Shown here piece by piece: positions 11,201-25,200 of a stretch of 64,000 nucleotides of DNA; position 1 is the stretch's first letter, and each line of letters begins with the position of its first letter. Where the stretch lies: NCBI GenBank assembly GCA_002633025.1, contig NMRB01000935.1, positions 53,591 to 117,590 of the forward strand. Reading direction: 5' to 3'. The notes beneath the pieces were generated by a model. It ran no database searches. It had not been told where the DNA came from and saw only the letters and a program-made list of their open reading frames with translations. Origin of the DNA: Notospermus geniculatus. Taxonomy: Eukaryota > Nemertea > Pilidiophora > Heteronemertea > Lineidae. The position numbers were made by a program, and so were the translations under genes.

Positions 11201-14200
11201 CATCAAATTGTCATTTTTTCTCGCGTTCTTCTTCAGCTTCGCCAAGAAGTAATTGAATCGTACCACCAAGTACGGAATTTACTCCGGACGGCCCGAGGAA
11301 GTCATGTGGAGGGTGATTCTAGTCCGATTGATGAATCGTTCTGCGAGTTTGAACAAGGCAGTCTGCTTACACTGCTTAGTGATCTTCGATGTTTGATTGA
11401 AGACATGATGCAAAAACAAGCTCTTTTTGTAAGTATGAAACATTGGGTTTGTGTTCTTAATCGTGGGTATTGAAAAAGATTCTAGATCCACCCTTGATTA
11501 TGGGACCAAAACCTTTTGCCACAATGATAACACTTTCTTGCAGCCTAGCTTGAGGTGCCACTCCACGTAAGAGTTTTCTTGCAAAAGTTGGCAGGCTGTC
11601 TACGGACCACAAGCCGAACAAACATGCAGGTGGTCATTTGTGTTGTAGGTCTTAGCATAAGTCCTACGGACAAAATGACAGGCACTCTGACTGGCTTGTG
11701 CAGATCAAATTCTGAAAGATCAGAGTTCGGTGGCTGACAGTTCCCTTGGTTTACAAATGTACCTTTATTTGTGGGTTTATAAATGTCTTTTCCTCTCTCT
11801 ACAGCAAAAAAATGATAGGCATGAACTAGCTTGCGTTGGTCGAAATCTGACAGACCCTTTACTTTTAGGCTTGTAAGTGTCTGTTCCTTCCCTCTCTGCA
11901 GCAAAGTCCATCCTGTATTGATGACCTCACCACCAAAATTGATTCCCTCCAAAATGAAGCGTCTATGACGCAGACCCAGCTTGAAGCCATCAAAGTGACA
12001 GTTAAGGAAAAAGACTTGGAATTAAAGAGAAAAACTGATGAAATTACGGCCCTTACCAATAAGGTTAGTGTTGTGCCAAGTCAATATCTGACGTTTGCTC
12101 AAAAAGTTCCTCTCATATTCATTATATTCAGGGATTTGTGTGGCAATTTTTTCTCTTCGTGAGATAAAGCACCTTGGCATGAGGCAGGTGGTATTAATGC
12201 ATTGGATGAAATTAATTGGCCCCAACATCAAAGTATGGCGCACAGTGTATAACTGTCTTTTTTCAAATCGTCTGAGGCTGTTCTAATAATATACAGCTTG
12301 TCGGCTGATAGACAGCCTCATACATGTATTCCTCTTAGTGTTGATAGGTGTGTCATCTTCTGTGGAGAGAATTAGTAAACCTATTTGACTGAAGGTAGTT
12401 TCCTGTAGTTTCCTTGATTAACAATTTTTCATCGATCTTACAAAGTAAATGTCATATCATTGTATTTTTCAATCAGCTTACCTTACAAGAGGTAAGGTTT
12501 ACTCAAAGTTCTGCATTGTTTGTACAGCTTAACTTTAGTGCATGTAGTGTGCAGTAGTAGTGATTCCCCATGTTTCTGATGTACAAGCAGGAAACTTTTG
12601 TACTTGTACATGTATGCAGCACATGTTATTGGTTCTAGTGTGCTGCATGCACAGTGCTTAGCTTTGCATGTGGAAGTGCAGAGAGCCTGTAGATCCGACT
12701 ACACACTCGTCTCTGCATGATGTTGCAATCCACCAGCCAAAACATTTCCGTAAAATGATTTCATGCACGTCGTTGAATTCTGGTCTGCTGCTTGCACAGT
12801 GCTTTGCTCTGCATATGGAAATATGGAAAGCTTTTAGAATGCATCTAATATTATCGCAATGCACCAATTTAATCATTTGCCTGAATGTGAGCTGCTCCAG
12901 CAAAAGCAGACGCTTGTCGCAGGTGATCATCATTGGTCGTCAGTTTACTCAACTATTATCACTGCTGAGCACTACTGTTTTAAACCCGCGTCAACGTACA
13001 TTTCAGCTGTTGTGCTGCAAGGTCGTTAACCCTTTCCTCTGGTTGTGACAAGTGTCTGCTTTTGCTGGAGTGGCTCACAAATGTTGCTGTATGGCTTTAT
13101 TGAAGCTTGTCCCTTTTTTATTGCATATCCAATTAACAAANNTTGGTCACATGGTGTCAGATGTGGGGGAAATGCATCCTTTGAGATGCATGCAGATTTT
13201 CAATTTTTTCTGGAGGGGGACCCTAGACCCCTCTCTAACTTTGCTCTTAAAGACTCAATCATCCCCCAGGCCATAATATGCTAGCCACGCCCCTGCAGTC
13301 TACGTTATTTGGTGGTCTTGGTCAGGCAGCCACAGCTGCGAGTGGGGATAGGTTCAATGAAATGACGTCCTGCCCCTTCTGCCTATGAAGGTAAACTTTG
13401 CCCTAATTAAACATTCCACACGGGCAAGCCTACGGCATCTGCGATGCCTCTAGTTTATTGCATATCCAATTAACAAACAGATTTCCACATCCATAACTTA
13501 GTATGTAGCCTTTGTTTGTACTTGAAATTTTTCCTTCCCTGAAACCTCTGTTTACATCGAGATGACTCCTACTCCTAACCATTCCCTTCCTTGTGTAGCA
13601 AAAGCCTATTCTGTAGTGCACCTAACCAAGCGGAAAGAGCAAGGAGAACAAAGCAGATGCATTGGGAGATTGATGCAAATGACACCTTTGACAATATCAA
13701 GTGTCTTTGAGTGTAGCACTAGTCCCCAGGACACATATTCATGTGCAAGTCTCAGGAATGTCACCTGACACCAAGAATGAGAATTTCTCCATAGTACTTC
13801 TTAAACATTAAAAATAGCAACCTCTGCGTACAAAGTCCATGTTTTCCAATTTTCATTCATCTGTCTCTTCATTTCAGCTCTCCCTCCAGCAGCACGAGCT
13901 GCATAACATCCAGAAGGAGAGGGACGACTACCAGGACCAAGCAGCTGATCTGACCAGAGATGAGATTGTTGAACATGCTAGGAAAGATAGAGACCAGGCC
14001 ATAGCTAAGTACGTCTTTCTGGTTCTCATGAAGTCAGTTTGAAGCACTAGGCAATACCCATTCAGTGGGAATGGTGGGGCAACTGCTAAATTCATGCGAG
14101 ACGTGTCATGTCATTAGGAGCGCTTAGGGCCGTAACTGGCCTGTCCATATACTGAGTAGCTCTAAGTAATCACAGCCTTATAGCTAGCAACTCATCAAAT

Positions 14201-14644
14201 GATATAGAGTGATGAAGAAAAACTGAAACATGATTGTTTGACTTGCTTATTTTCAGGCGAAATGCCATGGAAGTCGACCTGGCAAAGTCGAAGTTGGATC
14301 TGATGAATCTTGACCAACAGCTGATGGAGGCAATCCAACAGAAAATCGAACTATCACAGCAGCTGGAACAATGGGAGGTAAGTAGGGTATCAGGGAATTT
14401 GATGTTCCTTGTCCCCTGCTCTGGTTTGGCACTGTGGTAAAGTTCCATTCACATATCACTATCTGATCCTGGCTTGACTCTTGATTCAGCATTTTGAAAA
14501 TAAATCCTTATCAACTCTTTCTTTCAGTTGGACATGCAGGAACTGCTCGACATTCAGATGCAGAAGCGATTCAATGTTGAGATGCAGGACAAAGATGAGG
14601 AACCAAAAAAATTTCATGGAACATATCCAGAATCGATGTCGTAA
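5211..14644 (+). CDS. BICDL1: BICD family-like cargo adaptor 1 (BICDR1), eleven coding exons plus one duplicate exon
   Basis: A coiled-coil adaptor that links dynein-dynactin (and, in vertebrates, a kinesin) to Rab-marked vesicles. Coding exons: 5211-5486, 8209-8424, 8942-9058, 9240-9386 (4a), 10234-10380 (4b), 10504-10695, 10898-11068, 11237-11428, 11902-12063, 13878-14008, 14257-14377, 14528-14644 (TAA). All junctions are GT-AG and stay in frame. The length is 613 residues with one copy of exon 4, or 662 with both. The CC1-box A-A-E-L-G, the dynein light-intermediate-chain site, is at residues 62-66. The C-terminal coiled coil contains L-M-E-A-I-Q-Q-K and L-S-Q-Q-L-E, matching the conserved Rab-binding end of vertebrate BICDR proteins. 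The first ATG is provisional: a TAG just downstream could be a splice acceptor, and a 5' exon may exist. Family assignment is from recalled human sequence and is strong over the full length. Confidence 0.9.
5855..6170. mobile_element. Short DNA transposon with CAGTGTTCTCCAC ends (hAT-like MITE) in BICDL1 intron 1
   Basis: The element begins CAGTGTTCTCCAC and ends with the exact reverse complement. The direct repeat CAATG touches both ends. The interior is GC-rich with strings of CGGCCCG and CCGCCCCTCTTA. CAGTG-type termini are frequent in the hAT superfamily, but hAT normally makes 8-bp duplications and only five bases match here, so the superfamily is tentative. Confidence 0.6.
6612..6865. 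mobile_element. Palindromic MITE, copy 1 (family also at 26213-26457)
   Basis: Nearly the whole element is an inverted repeat: the left half contains AACCTCGATCTGAAAC and the right half GTTTCAGACCGAGGTT, with ends around TATAGAC and GTCTATT. A long open frame crosses it only because the palindrome happens to lack stops. It lies in BICDL1 intron 1. Confidence 0.75.
7099..7194. mobile_element. 96-bp MITE with CAGGGTG ends
   Basis: The ends are CAGGGTGAGCCAGAGAAAG and the complement of CAGGGTGGGCCAGAGAAAG, and the inner arms continue with GTCCCTTGAAC variants. The centre is a small ATTGTT hairpin. The termini resemble those of Tc1/mariner-like miniature elements. A related single end, CACGGTGTCCCAGAAAAAAC, occurs at about 2192. 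Confidence 0.65.
9060..10430 (+). repeat. Tandem duplication carrying BICDL1 exon 4 (copies at 9066-9440 and 10053-10432)
   Basis: The two copies include the upstream intron, the acceptor, the whole 147-bp exon and some downstream intron. The encoded 49 residues are identical, and the few exon differences are synonymous (GAG/GAA, CGA/AGA, GAA/GAG). Intron flanks differ by small indels. An N at 10040 lies just before the second copy. The sequence cannot distinguish a genuine recent exon duplication from two haplotypes joined in series. Confidence 0.85.
9599..9640. repeat. Perfect-stem hairpin in BICDL1 intron
   Basis: GCATCGGGTTTTTCA is followed after about ten bases by its reverse complement TGAAAAACCCGATGC. 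It lies between the two exon 4 copies. No function is evident. Confidence 0.7.
13116..13477. repeat. Short direct repeat bracketing a segment that begins with unresolved bases
   Basis: TTTATTGCATATCCAATTAA followed by CAAA occurs at 13118-13140 and again at 13453-13476. The first copy runs directly into NN at 13141. This fits an assembly join across an overlap better than a biological target-site duplication. It lies in the BICDL1 intron between exons 8 and 9. Confidence 0.6.
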
Positions 14645-17341
14645 CAAACAAAACTATCTGCACTAATCTTATTGTTGCATACTTGGAAACCTGAACCATT
14701 TTCATCATGATGTCTGTGAAGAAGACAAATGGCAGTTTTCGAAACTTAGAAAGGACTATGGAAGCATTACGGAAAAATTTTGCCAAAAATATTGGAGAAT
14801 CTTTCGAAGTTTCAAAGAAAGACTACCGTACATCAGTTTGATATCATTATTTTGCCTCAAGTTAGGGGCTTCTCTGGCTTGTGATAGACTCCCCATCCTC
14901 CTCAGTGAAAATTGATGTGGGTTTTATTTCTCAGTGTTTCTTTGACTAGTGTCCAATCAATCATAGGCCACCCCATTTTGAATTGTGTACAAAGTGGTGA
15001 TGCACTGGTGACTGGCCTCCCTGGGCTGGAGTGAACGGATCAAATCTAGGATCTACTGGCCTGGAGTGCATTCAACTGATGTAGGTCTTCTGGGCCCAAG
15101 TGTACGTCTAATCTTGGAGGAATTCCTCCAAGGTCTAATCTAGGATCTACTCTGTCTCAATCTAGTCAGTTTGTGCATCACGCACATACAGGATGACAAT
15201 GTGTTCATTCAATCCTGACACAAGCTCTATTCATGTGTTAGTTATTTACTCTTGTTTATTACAGTTTTAATGATTGGTGCTATACAAAATGATTGTAAAT
15301 ATACTGTAATCAAATGTAATCATAAAAACTGTAATCATGTGTTCAAATCATGTAGGATTTTTTCTAAATATGAATATTTTTTTGGCATTGCCTCATCTGT
15401 GCTCAAAATGCTCAAATGGAGTTTTAAGACCGGTGTAATAGTCACCCCTGAATTTGTAAATTTGAGTAAAGCTTAGCTGCCTATAATACATGTAAGTATG
15501 TATAGTCGTGGAATGTACTTAAAACTGTTTTGAACAGTACAATTTGAGCGGACAATGGACTTATTTTTTGAATTACGGTAATGCTCAAAATTCTTAGCCA
15601 TTTTGGCTCTGAAAAACATGACTAATGCTGTAATGCTGCGCCTTGGCATGATTTGGTGTACAGATCTGGCTTTGGGCTGATTTCTGGCTGAAATCTTGCC
15701 TTATTGCCTGAAATCTGACTTTATTTCCTGATTTCTGGCTTATTTGCCTTTTCAGGGGAGTCAGATCTTGATCTGCACTCATGAGTGTTTTCAGCGTACA
15801 TTAACATGTACTGCTGATTGTCCATTCTCATGCCAGGGTTTCGATTATATCAGATCCATGATCTTTAACTTATAAGTAACTAACTGCTCCTAGTAATCCG
15901 TCACTCCATGTGCCCAAAATAATGAAAGATGTGGATTGTTTTCTCGACTCAAGTACCGGAGACCTTGTCTTCAGCCATTGAATGGCAAGGAAGTGGGCTG
16001 TTGCCATATGCATCTCACTGTACACGTGCAGGAAGAAGGCCCGCCTGTTTAAAAAGTAAAAAAGTATTACCAACATTCACCCCTTCAGAGGAGGATGGGC
16101 TTAAGTTGATGCATCACTTGCCTGAGAATTGCATGGGAAGCTCTGGAAATATCAGTGTCACCAACCAATGCCTCCAATTTTCATCCACAAAGATGTTGCA
16201 GTCTTCTCACTCTAATATTTTCTGCAGTCAGCGAGTTATTTTTCGAAAGCTGAGTGTTTTCGATGATTCGTTTGTTGTGAGAAGGCTGTCGTGTGTTCTG
16301 TAGCTCATTGATGGTTTAAACTCACCATCTACCCAAGGTGTGAGCGGACGGTATGGTCTGTGGTAAGTTTTCTAAATACCTTGGAAAGAAGTGAGTTGCT
16401 GTTACCCACTACTTTGACCAAATAGGTCTTGATCATGACTTGCATGTATTTGTGAAGTGTTCAGGTTTCCATGTATTGTACTTATGTGTTCAACTGTACT
16501 TTTCTAATCTCAAATTGTGCATTTATTGTGGTTCCGTAAGCGATCGATGAGGGCGAGTCGATGGCCTACCATATCAGATGGTAGATATTAACGGGTACAG
16601 TTTAAAAAAAGATATTTGTGAGTTACATTTTTCTAGAGTACGGACTTGAGGGTTTTCTTGGTTGCATTCTGTGGTAAGGTTAAAAAAAATTATTCGTCCT
16701 GCATGGTCTCTTTTTGTGGGACATCCGGTGAAAATCAAGAACTTGTCAGAATGAAAGTTACTCCCTTAATGTTGAAATTTTTTGGGCATTCATGGCATCA
16801 GTTTATCAAGTTATTTGTGAATATTAATAAGTACCCCTGATGCATTTTGGAGAAAAATTTGGACTAATGCACTTTCAAATCTTGCCAATTTTCACTTCAC
16901 ACAAGTTAAAACTTGTTTGGGTAATATCCCAAATGCACGTTTCATTTTTGATCAAATCAAATGAAATTCTTTTTCTTATTAGTCATTAACATCTTTTAAC
17001 TTTAGGACAATCGTTTTGGATTAGGATTAGCACTGTTTCATTCATTTAGATTTCTATTATATTTTTGCATCAATGTGAAACTAACAACCTCATTGTTGCC
17101 CCAGTCAGGAGAAAATCTTTGGTAACTTACATGTACATCTACCTGTAATACAACCCAAGCCTCCTTAACCTCCTGACCTCCATATACGTGTAGGTCCGTA
17201 CATAAACGTGACTAATATAGGTGGCCAGAATTTGGGAAACAACCCACAGTGTCATTTCTAAATAGGGGAATCAAAAAGCCTGACTTTAGGAAACTCCCTT
17301 TAGGCCTATTTGTTATCATTTTTGCTTGTTCACTCATTATA
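14645..17341. other. BICDL1 3' region and intergenic DNA, no further gene supported
   Basis: The BICDL1 3' UTR should start here. I see no domain-bearing frame. A perfect 20-base palindrome, CTTGGAGGAATTCCTCCAAG, lies at 15113-15132. The rest is AT-rich and unremarkable. Confidence 0.5.
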
Positions 17342-18350
17342 CTTATAGGAGTCTTGTTTTAATTGCTACATTCCAACCTGTGTTCTGTGCTGCAGCTGGC
17401 TCCCAAAATGATAAAAACATATCATAGGTGCCTTCTGTTTACATAGGTAATTAATTACATATCACCAACTAAAAGATTACAATATTAATTCTTTGTACAT
17501 TTCTTTGAAATCTACATAGTTGTTTCTGTGATTTTCAAATGCAATTGTCTATTTACTAAATGATTTACTGCAATATACGCCCGATCTAATCATGAACAAA
17601 TTTTACTAGTTATATTACTGTACAAGTAGATTATGAAGTACATTTGTACATGTACTAATTAACTTTCATTCTATGGTAAAAGGTTTATTGCAGTGGTCCA
17701 CTTTATATGGGACAAATTGCCACCTAAAGTTGAAGGAGAGAGGAAACCTCTCATTAAAAATTACCAATTCCTATTGTGATCTACATTGTATGAAGTCTGT
17801 TCCACTAANAAAATATTTTTTTTCTGGTTTTCCCAAAAAGCACGTCGGAGAATCCGTAATCCAAAAGATATAATAAGGGAGGCCTTATAGGAGTCTTGTT
17901 TTAATTGCTACATTCCAACCTGTGTTCTGTGCTGCAGCTGGCTCCCAAAATGATAAAAACATATCATAGGTGCCTTCTGTTTACATAGGTAATTAATTAC
18001 ATATCACCAACTAAAAGATTACAATATTAATTCTTTGTACATTTCTTTGAAATCTACATATTTGTTTCTGTGATTTTCAAATGCAATTGTCTATTTACTA
18101 AATGATTTACTGCAATATACGCCCGATCTAATCATGAACAAATTTTACTAGTTATATTACTGTACAAGTAGATTATGAAGTACATTTGTACATGTACTAA
18201 TTAACTTTCATTCTATGGTAAAAGGTTTATTGCAGTGGTCCACTTTATGTGGGACAAATTGTCACCTAAAGTTGAAGGAGAGAGGAAACCTCTCATTAAA
18301 AATTACCAATTCCTATTGTGATCTACATTGTATGAAGTCTGTTCCACTAA
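17342..18350. repeat. 467-bp direct duplication (17342-17808 and 17884-18350)
   Basis: The two copies are almost identical over their full length with an offset of 542 bp (for example TATAGGAGTCTTGTTTTAAT starts both). Copy 1 stops exactly at an N at 17809, and copy 2 continues into unrelated sequence after GTTCCACTAAGGG. The near identity and the N suggest an assembly join of two alleles. A recent tandem duplication is the alternative. Confidence 0.88.
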
Positions 18351-21300
18351 GGGTAGGAACTGACTTTAACATGCCTCCCTTGATAACATTCTGTTTGCCT
18401 TGGCGCACATCTGCCCCCCCCCCTCTTTCATCAGAGAATGCCAAAGGTGAAAAATGCACTGTTAGAGATGATTGATCATGGTACTTATGTCACACGTGAT
18501 TATGAATTTGAAATGCTGATCTAGTGTCTTGAAAATGCAGACTGGACAAATGAGATTAACGAATTACGTCCGCAAGTCCTTACAAGAATTATGCACTCCT
18601 GATTTTGATCATTCCGTCACTTCGTGTTTGAGTTTTCAAATTGAAGCCATTCCATCCATTGGTCTGCACCCCACTTGATATCCATCCAGGTTTTCTTATC
18701 ATTCCAATAACTACGGTTGTCGTTCTAATGTTGACGTGTTGTGAAGAGTACGTGCTGTAACTTTCAAATGTTTGTACATGTTCCCCTGAACAGCTGAAGA
18801 CCAAGTTACAGGACAAAAGGAGCATTTGGCACTTGGGGCAGTACTTGCAACAGGCAACATTACCATGGAGAATAGGCCTACATAATAAATGTACATGTAT
18901 GTACGTGAATGTGTATGAAGCATTTCGAAGGAAGGCCAAGTAGCCTTGAGCATTTGTCGGAGCCTAATACTCCAAACTCAAGGGGCCTGATGACTGCCTT
19001 TTCCATACCTGTTTGATTTCAACCACATTTCTTGTCTTCTTGGCATCTCCTAACGAATATAAACAGTAAAAGAGTTCCACCATATCAATAAAATGTTTTA
19101 AATCGTGTGTGATTTTGGTCTTCAGTGAGGTCTCCTCTGCTGCCATGTTCTTTAACTTATTGACTTTAATGGTGTGCTTTGCTTTCTAGTGAAATCGCAA
19201 ACAATTAATTGCTATTCCTGTGCTGACTAGGACATGTTAGTTGAGGTTCTAGTCATAGGAAAGTTTGGCAGTTAGAAAAGTAATGTTGGTTCTCAGAGTG
19301 AACCAAGTAAATTGGATACTACACATCAAATAGGATGACCTTAGTTTAAAACGGTACATGAGTTGAAAGGGAGAATGTCGTCCTGGGTGACATTTCGTGG
19401 TCCACTAGCCTTCACAAGTGCAAAACTGGAACTAACTCCATCTTCCTCAGCCGGGGGAGCTATACTTATAACTAAAATGTACCGTAGTATGGAATGCAAA
19501 AGAGTGCCATCTTATTGTCACCAGGGCGACATTATACATGTGGATGTTATACATCACCCAGGAAGACATTCAATTCACACTTTACAGCGTTGCATGAACG
19601 GTTGTCACTTTGTGGTTCACAAGGAGTCGCAGTGACGTTGAAGGTCGCCCTCTCTTCTCAGATTCGGAAAACATGTTCTGGATTAAGCATAAAAGGCGCT
19701 GCTCCACATGCGAGTTTTCTCAAGTGAATTGGCTTTCTATGGGCAGCTCAACCAACAAATGTGAATTGTGGCATTGCCCATTGAGAACCAACTCACACGC
19801 ATGGAAAACTCTCACATGAGCAACGCTTCAGGCATTCATTGTAATGTTTCAGTGTGTGAAGGCCCTTTGTCCAGCATCCAAGAGGGTGTGTATGATATGA
19901 TAGTTGTTGTTCTCCTTGTTAAAAAGTGCCATATTTATAGCTGTGAAGGAAGAACTGGTGCTCACCAATGTGTCCCTTGTTGTTTCTAAAAAAAATAGAT
20001 CTCTGTTGTCATGGTTTTGTGATACATGGTCGTGTATGAATATTCATTGACTACTTGTATGTGTATATAGAAACTGTACACCCCGCCCCCAAAAAGTACA
20101 ACGTATGTGCAAGATATTTCAATACCTTACTCATGTTTGTGCCACACTTAAATATCTAAAAAGATATTTAAGTATCTCACTACTCTATGTGGTCGTCCTT
20201 AAGATATATGAAGCTCTACTGAGGAGAAAATATACGGAGGTACATGTACCGGTACCGACTGATAGCTGTGTATCCAGTGGGTTTACGTGACATACACATG
20301 GGTACATGTGAAACATATATGTGTATCTCGTACACATTGCAATGGATGCTATGTACATTGGACTTAAAAGACAATTACATATTTTTCTAAATGTACAAAT
20401 GTACATGGATGTATATTTCCTGAACATATGCTCTTATTTATTTTAACTAGTCACTTTGTACATTTAACACCACCGTTCTTGTACATTATCATATGCGAAG
20501 GATCTCATGGAGAGTAAACATGGAACTCCAACACAAACTGATTTAAAGTTAAAACCAATATCGCGATCCATTATTTACCTGTTCGTATTGCTTGTAATTC
20601 AGCAGTCGTTCAGTATTTTCTCCTCAGTAGCAGCCCACTCAATCTTCGCCCAAACCATAACAAATGTAACACTGATAGTGAGTATCCTCTCCGTGTTCAT
20701 CAGACAAAGAAAACTGCCAAGCTTTTATGCTTCGCTTAATAAACAGCTTTTGTGTACAGCCCATGCTTTATTGTTTAGAAATAAATGTGACTAATGTTAT
20801 ATGTTTTTGATTTTGTGTATTTAATGCGAAGGCGGGTTAACGACCAGTCTTGCACATTAGTTGGGATGCCTTGCACATAGCACCTGATTTGTACTCTGTA
20901 TCGGTGATCGGCATCTTCGATAATCGAAGGGCGATCTGCTCACCTACATCCTCGCACATGACCCTTCGAGTAANCGAAAGGCTTAACTACAGTATTGGAG
21001 CATGGTGCCGGTGGCGCCGGCTGTCGACAGAAAGATGCAATACAGTGGTCCTTTAACCATCCTAATACCTACCAGGGCCTATGCAAATGCTCTTTCAGTT
21101 GCACTTGTCGGAGGGAGTAGTAGGGGCCGTAAATAGCATGAATTTCTCATGATGACGTGTAAATGTGGTTATACTACACCCACCAACACACTAAAATGAG
21201 ATTGAATACCAATTCAAAGGCAGGCTTCAATAAAATCTGTGCGTAAACATACAAAGTCAAAAAAGAAAGTCTACTTATACATGTAACTGATATATAGTGA

Positions 21301-22269
21301 CCTGAACAAGGGTCAGCTGTGCCTGAAAGCTATAAGTGTGGCTGTGTTCTAAACTATAACTACGAAAAACAACATCAATCAGCACCAATACATTTAAACA
21401 CTTCAATGGCTGTTTTTTGACTCTTCAGATTCTGTGCCCACGGCTTAACTGTACAGATCCACCTGTAACGTAAGACAGGCCCTTAATGGAGATCGAACTC
21501 CGAATGTTTTTAACAGCAATAATTCTGAACACACAAGATACGTATTTGATCACATAGTAAACATTTGTAAAGTATTTCATCACCGGTAAAGAAAAGCATT
21601 CATAGAGTACATGTACATGTATGTACATTATTTCCTAACACATGTACATATACACTGTATTGTTTACATAAAATCCCACCCCTTTGCCATTTTACTGTTT
21701 TGGCATTACAATGTACATGTATGTTCCCATCAGGAGTTTTGTCTTGGTGTGCAAACCATTCAAAGAGTCGTTCAGTATTTTAGAGACACCTGATTTACAA
21801 CACTAGTTATCACCATCACACCAGTTTACCACAAACATTATTTAAAACACTAGTTTTCAAAACATCAGTTAAAACACTAACTTCTCACATATCAATTAAA
21901 ACACTACTAGTATCACCACATCATTTGTAACACCAGCATCATTTCACAGCTGTAATCAGGACACCTGACTGCAAGGGTCTCCTTGATACACAGTTCAAGG
22001 ACTACAAATTGGTTTATAATTCTTTTACATGCAACTAATGTACCGGTACATCAAGTTTACACCCAAATACATGAAGGGCCTAGCATGCACAAACAATGCT
22101 CTTGAATAATGCATGTCTATGTTTCCATATAATATACATTGTGCCTAAATATGCATTACCGGTACAGAAAAAATTCATGAGATTGCTCGCATATGAATTT
22201 TTGATATTTCTAATTTTTGATAGCCTATTTAATACCGTACCAAAATCGATAAGGCTATATGTCTACAAT
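18351..22269. other. Intergenic stretch, no supported gene
   Basis: It contains many ACATGTACATGTA runs, a polymorphic N at 20974, and short frames without domains. The longest (20507-20794, plus strand) has two hydrophobic segments but no homology that I recognise and no supporting splice signals. Confidence 0.5.
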
Positions 22270-25200
22270 TCAGGGTGTAACGCCTTGTGCTGCTAGTTCC
22301 GCCATAACATTATCCAGATAATTCGGATCTGGATAACCGTGTCCATTGTAGTTCGACTTCAAATCAGTCTTGTGATGGATTTCATTCCATGTTACTGTGT
22401 TTTGTTCCCCAGTTGTTGCAGATGGGCCAATAGTGAATGTCAGTCTACGCTCCCAGGCAATCTTAAGCAGTAGCATCACTTTCCGTCCCTTTTCAGTGTT
22501 TGGTAAATAGCAGTATCTTGGGAAGCCTCGGGCGGTGAATGGTAGTCCAGGGTTGGGATGGTTGGCTTGCTGGAATTTTAAGTAACAGATCAAGAGTATT
22601 AGTAACAGATATGACCGGAATACCTGAGAAATCCAATGACTAAAACAAAAAACACATCTACAGGGGAGCGCGTTTTGACTTCAGGCTGAGGCACCACTTC
22701 CTACTCTGCTTTGGTCAGAAAGGATCAAGGGATGCACAGAATGAGCTGCTCCCAAGTTCACCAGAATGGTTTCTGGAGAGTGGCCTTAGATTTGTTCGAT
22801 ATCTGTCATGAGCAGCAACAGACAAATAAGAAAGAAATACATGTACGAACCATTTTATCTAACAAGACATTTTGTTGACTTTCACCCAGCTAATACTCAC
22901 TTGCACACCTGAGGAAATATGATATACAATCCTTATTGTGTCGCATGTTTCACCTGGTAACGAGTCAGGTATGGTGTGGATCTCCATCCGTCCTTGAGGA
23001 CAATTCCCAAACTTCTCTCCGTAAATCGTCTTACATGTTGGGCACTGGACACTACCATCCTGTGAAAAAGACTCCATTTTCAGCACTCGGTTTACTTCTT
23101 TCCATTTAACAATCTGCCTGTTATACACATACATGTACTTGCACACACTCGTATTTTCATAGCACATACTGGTAAATAAATTGATTTGGAAATCCCTGGT
23201 ACAATTCCAACTGGTATCAAAGTGTCCAGGCTCACCATGGACACAGACAACAAGATTATTACACGAACATTGTAAATTGACAGGATACAATTACGAATAC
23301 ATGACATTACTAACCTTTGTTCCACTGTCATACATCGCCTTAAGACAAGACTTGTGAAACATATGATCACACTTGTTCAGCCTGAGCACCACAGGAGTTG
23401 TCGAGTCCTGAGCAAAGCCAGCCGAGGCCTGTAGTTTCTCACAACAAATGCAGCAATCTCCATCTGTATTTGGCACATTAACTTCAACAGTATATTTCTG
23501 CAGGACTGCAGCGGCGGATAGATCGTCTGAAATGAGTACGAACTACATTGATTGGGTTTCCCCATTATATGTTAGCAGTAGGCCTACATCACAATGATAG
23601 GATCAATCCATGAGTGGACCAAGCCAATGACAATGAGAACTTCACTCAAGACAACTGCCTTGAAAACAGGCCAGCAACAGGAACCCTCACAGTCAGATTT
23701 CCAGTAAAAAGAACCCATTTTTGTTACCTCGATATTGCTGTCCCCCCAGTAAGGAATTTGACACAAAATGACTGTACGGGTACATGTTGCGTACACTGCT
23801 ATTATTGTGTGTACTGAAAACTGACACAGATTCTTTGAATCCTTTCCAGACAAGCCAGCCTTCACTTTCAGATTCAGTGAATCTGCTCTACAGCCTGTTT
23901 CAAAATAAACTGCCCATTATGTTATGTTGAAAATGGACTTGTTCTAGGAAACAGGTATTAGCCAAGTGATTCAACCCAACATGAAACCTCTCTAGGCCTA
24001 CATGTACATGTACATGCAGTATGTAGTGAGAACACTCTCTGGTAAGAACATGGTTGGGACAAACACAAGCAGATGACAAATTTTCTGATGAACATGATGA
24101 TGAGACAAAATTGTTCAGAATGGACAGTTTTTTCAAAGAGGATGCAGGAACCTTATTCCCAAAGCCCTCGCAACTATGTGTGCATGATGAAATATCTTTG
24201 ACCATGATAAGCCCCTTTTTAAGCCCTTTTTCTTACCATTTGTCTCAGTACTGTTCTTTTTCGATTTCCTTTCCTTTTTCTTTGGTTTAGTCAGAGGGGT
24301 GGTATTATCACTGTTAGTTTTTCCTTGTGATGGGTTAATCACAACATTCTGAGACAGAACTATTGGCATTATGGGCATCAGCAGCATGTTAGTCACTCCT
24401 GAAAGCAAGGGCTAGGCATTGGACCAGGAAGTTGCTATGGTTATGACGAGGAGATGTTTATGATGATGAAAAGACAGGAAGATATTGAGGTTAAAGGATG
24501 GGATGACTTCCATTGAAAGCAATGGCCAGAGAGGTGAAAATCTGGTGTGGGTGGGATAAGTGCCAAGTTCTACCTTTTGAAGACTGTGATGCTATCTACT
24601 TATTGCATATTGTCATGAATTTTAGACAGCCAGACAGAAGGTCCAAGGGACCCGCAGTTCAAGCAAAATATGCATGCCTACTTCTAAATTTACTGAGAAT
24701 ATGGTAAGCTATTTTGACTGACTTACTTCTTCATGTAAGTATAATACATGCTTACAAGAACAAGAATGTCAGTCAACACTGAAAATGTACTCAAAGTATA
24801 CAAACCAGTCATCACAGGACTAATGATCACACTTCCTTTGATTTGATTCACTGGCACAGCTGCAGGGGTAATGGCACTGAAATAACATCAGAAAGATGAC
24901 ACGATAAGAAAAATAATTTGAAAGAAAAAAGGTACAAGTAAATGCCATAGCACACATTAACTCACTGGCCCCCACAAGCACCGTACAGTGCACTCCAGGA
25001 ACAACGTCAGCATCCCCTAACATCGATAAGCACATTATCATTGAAGATATTGCAGAAAAGAGTATTCCAGATGGAAACCATCGACATACCTAGCTCCAGC
25101 GGTTGGTCCAGCTTGGAAAACAGCAGACTGACTGGTGTGCATGAAAGGAGCCTGACTCAGCGTAGCAGACACACTATCAGAAGACTTTGATTTGCTGAGG

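Noticed and set aside
20507-20794. Plus-strand frame of 95 codons with two hydrophobic stretches
   Set aside because: AT-rich sequence easily yields hydrophobic codons. No family resemblance, no exon partner and no conserved context.
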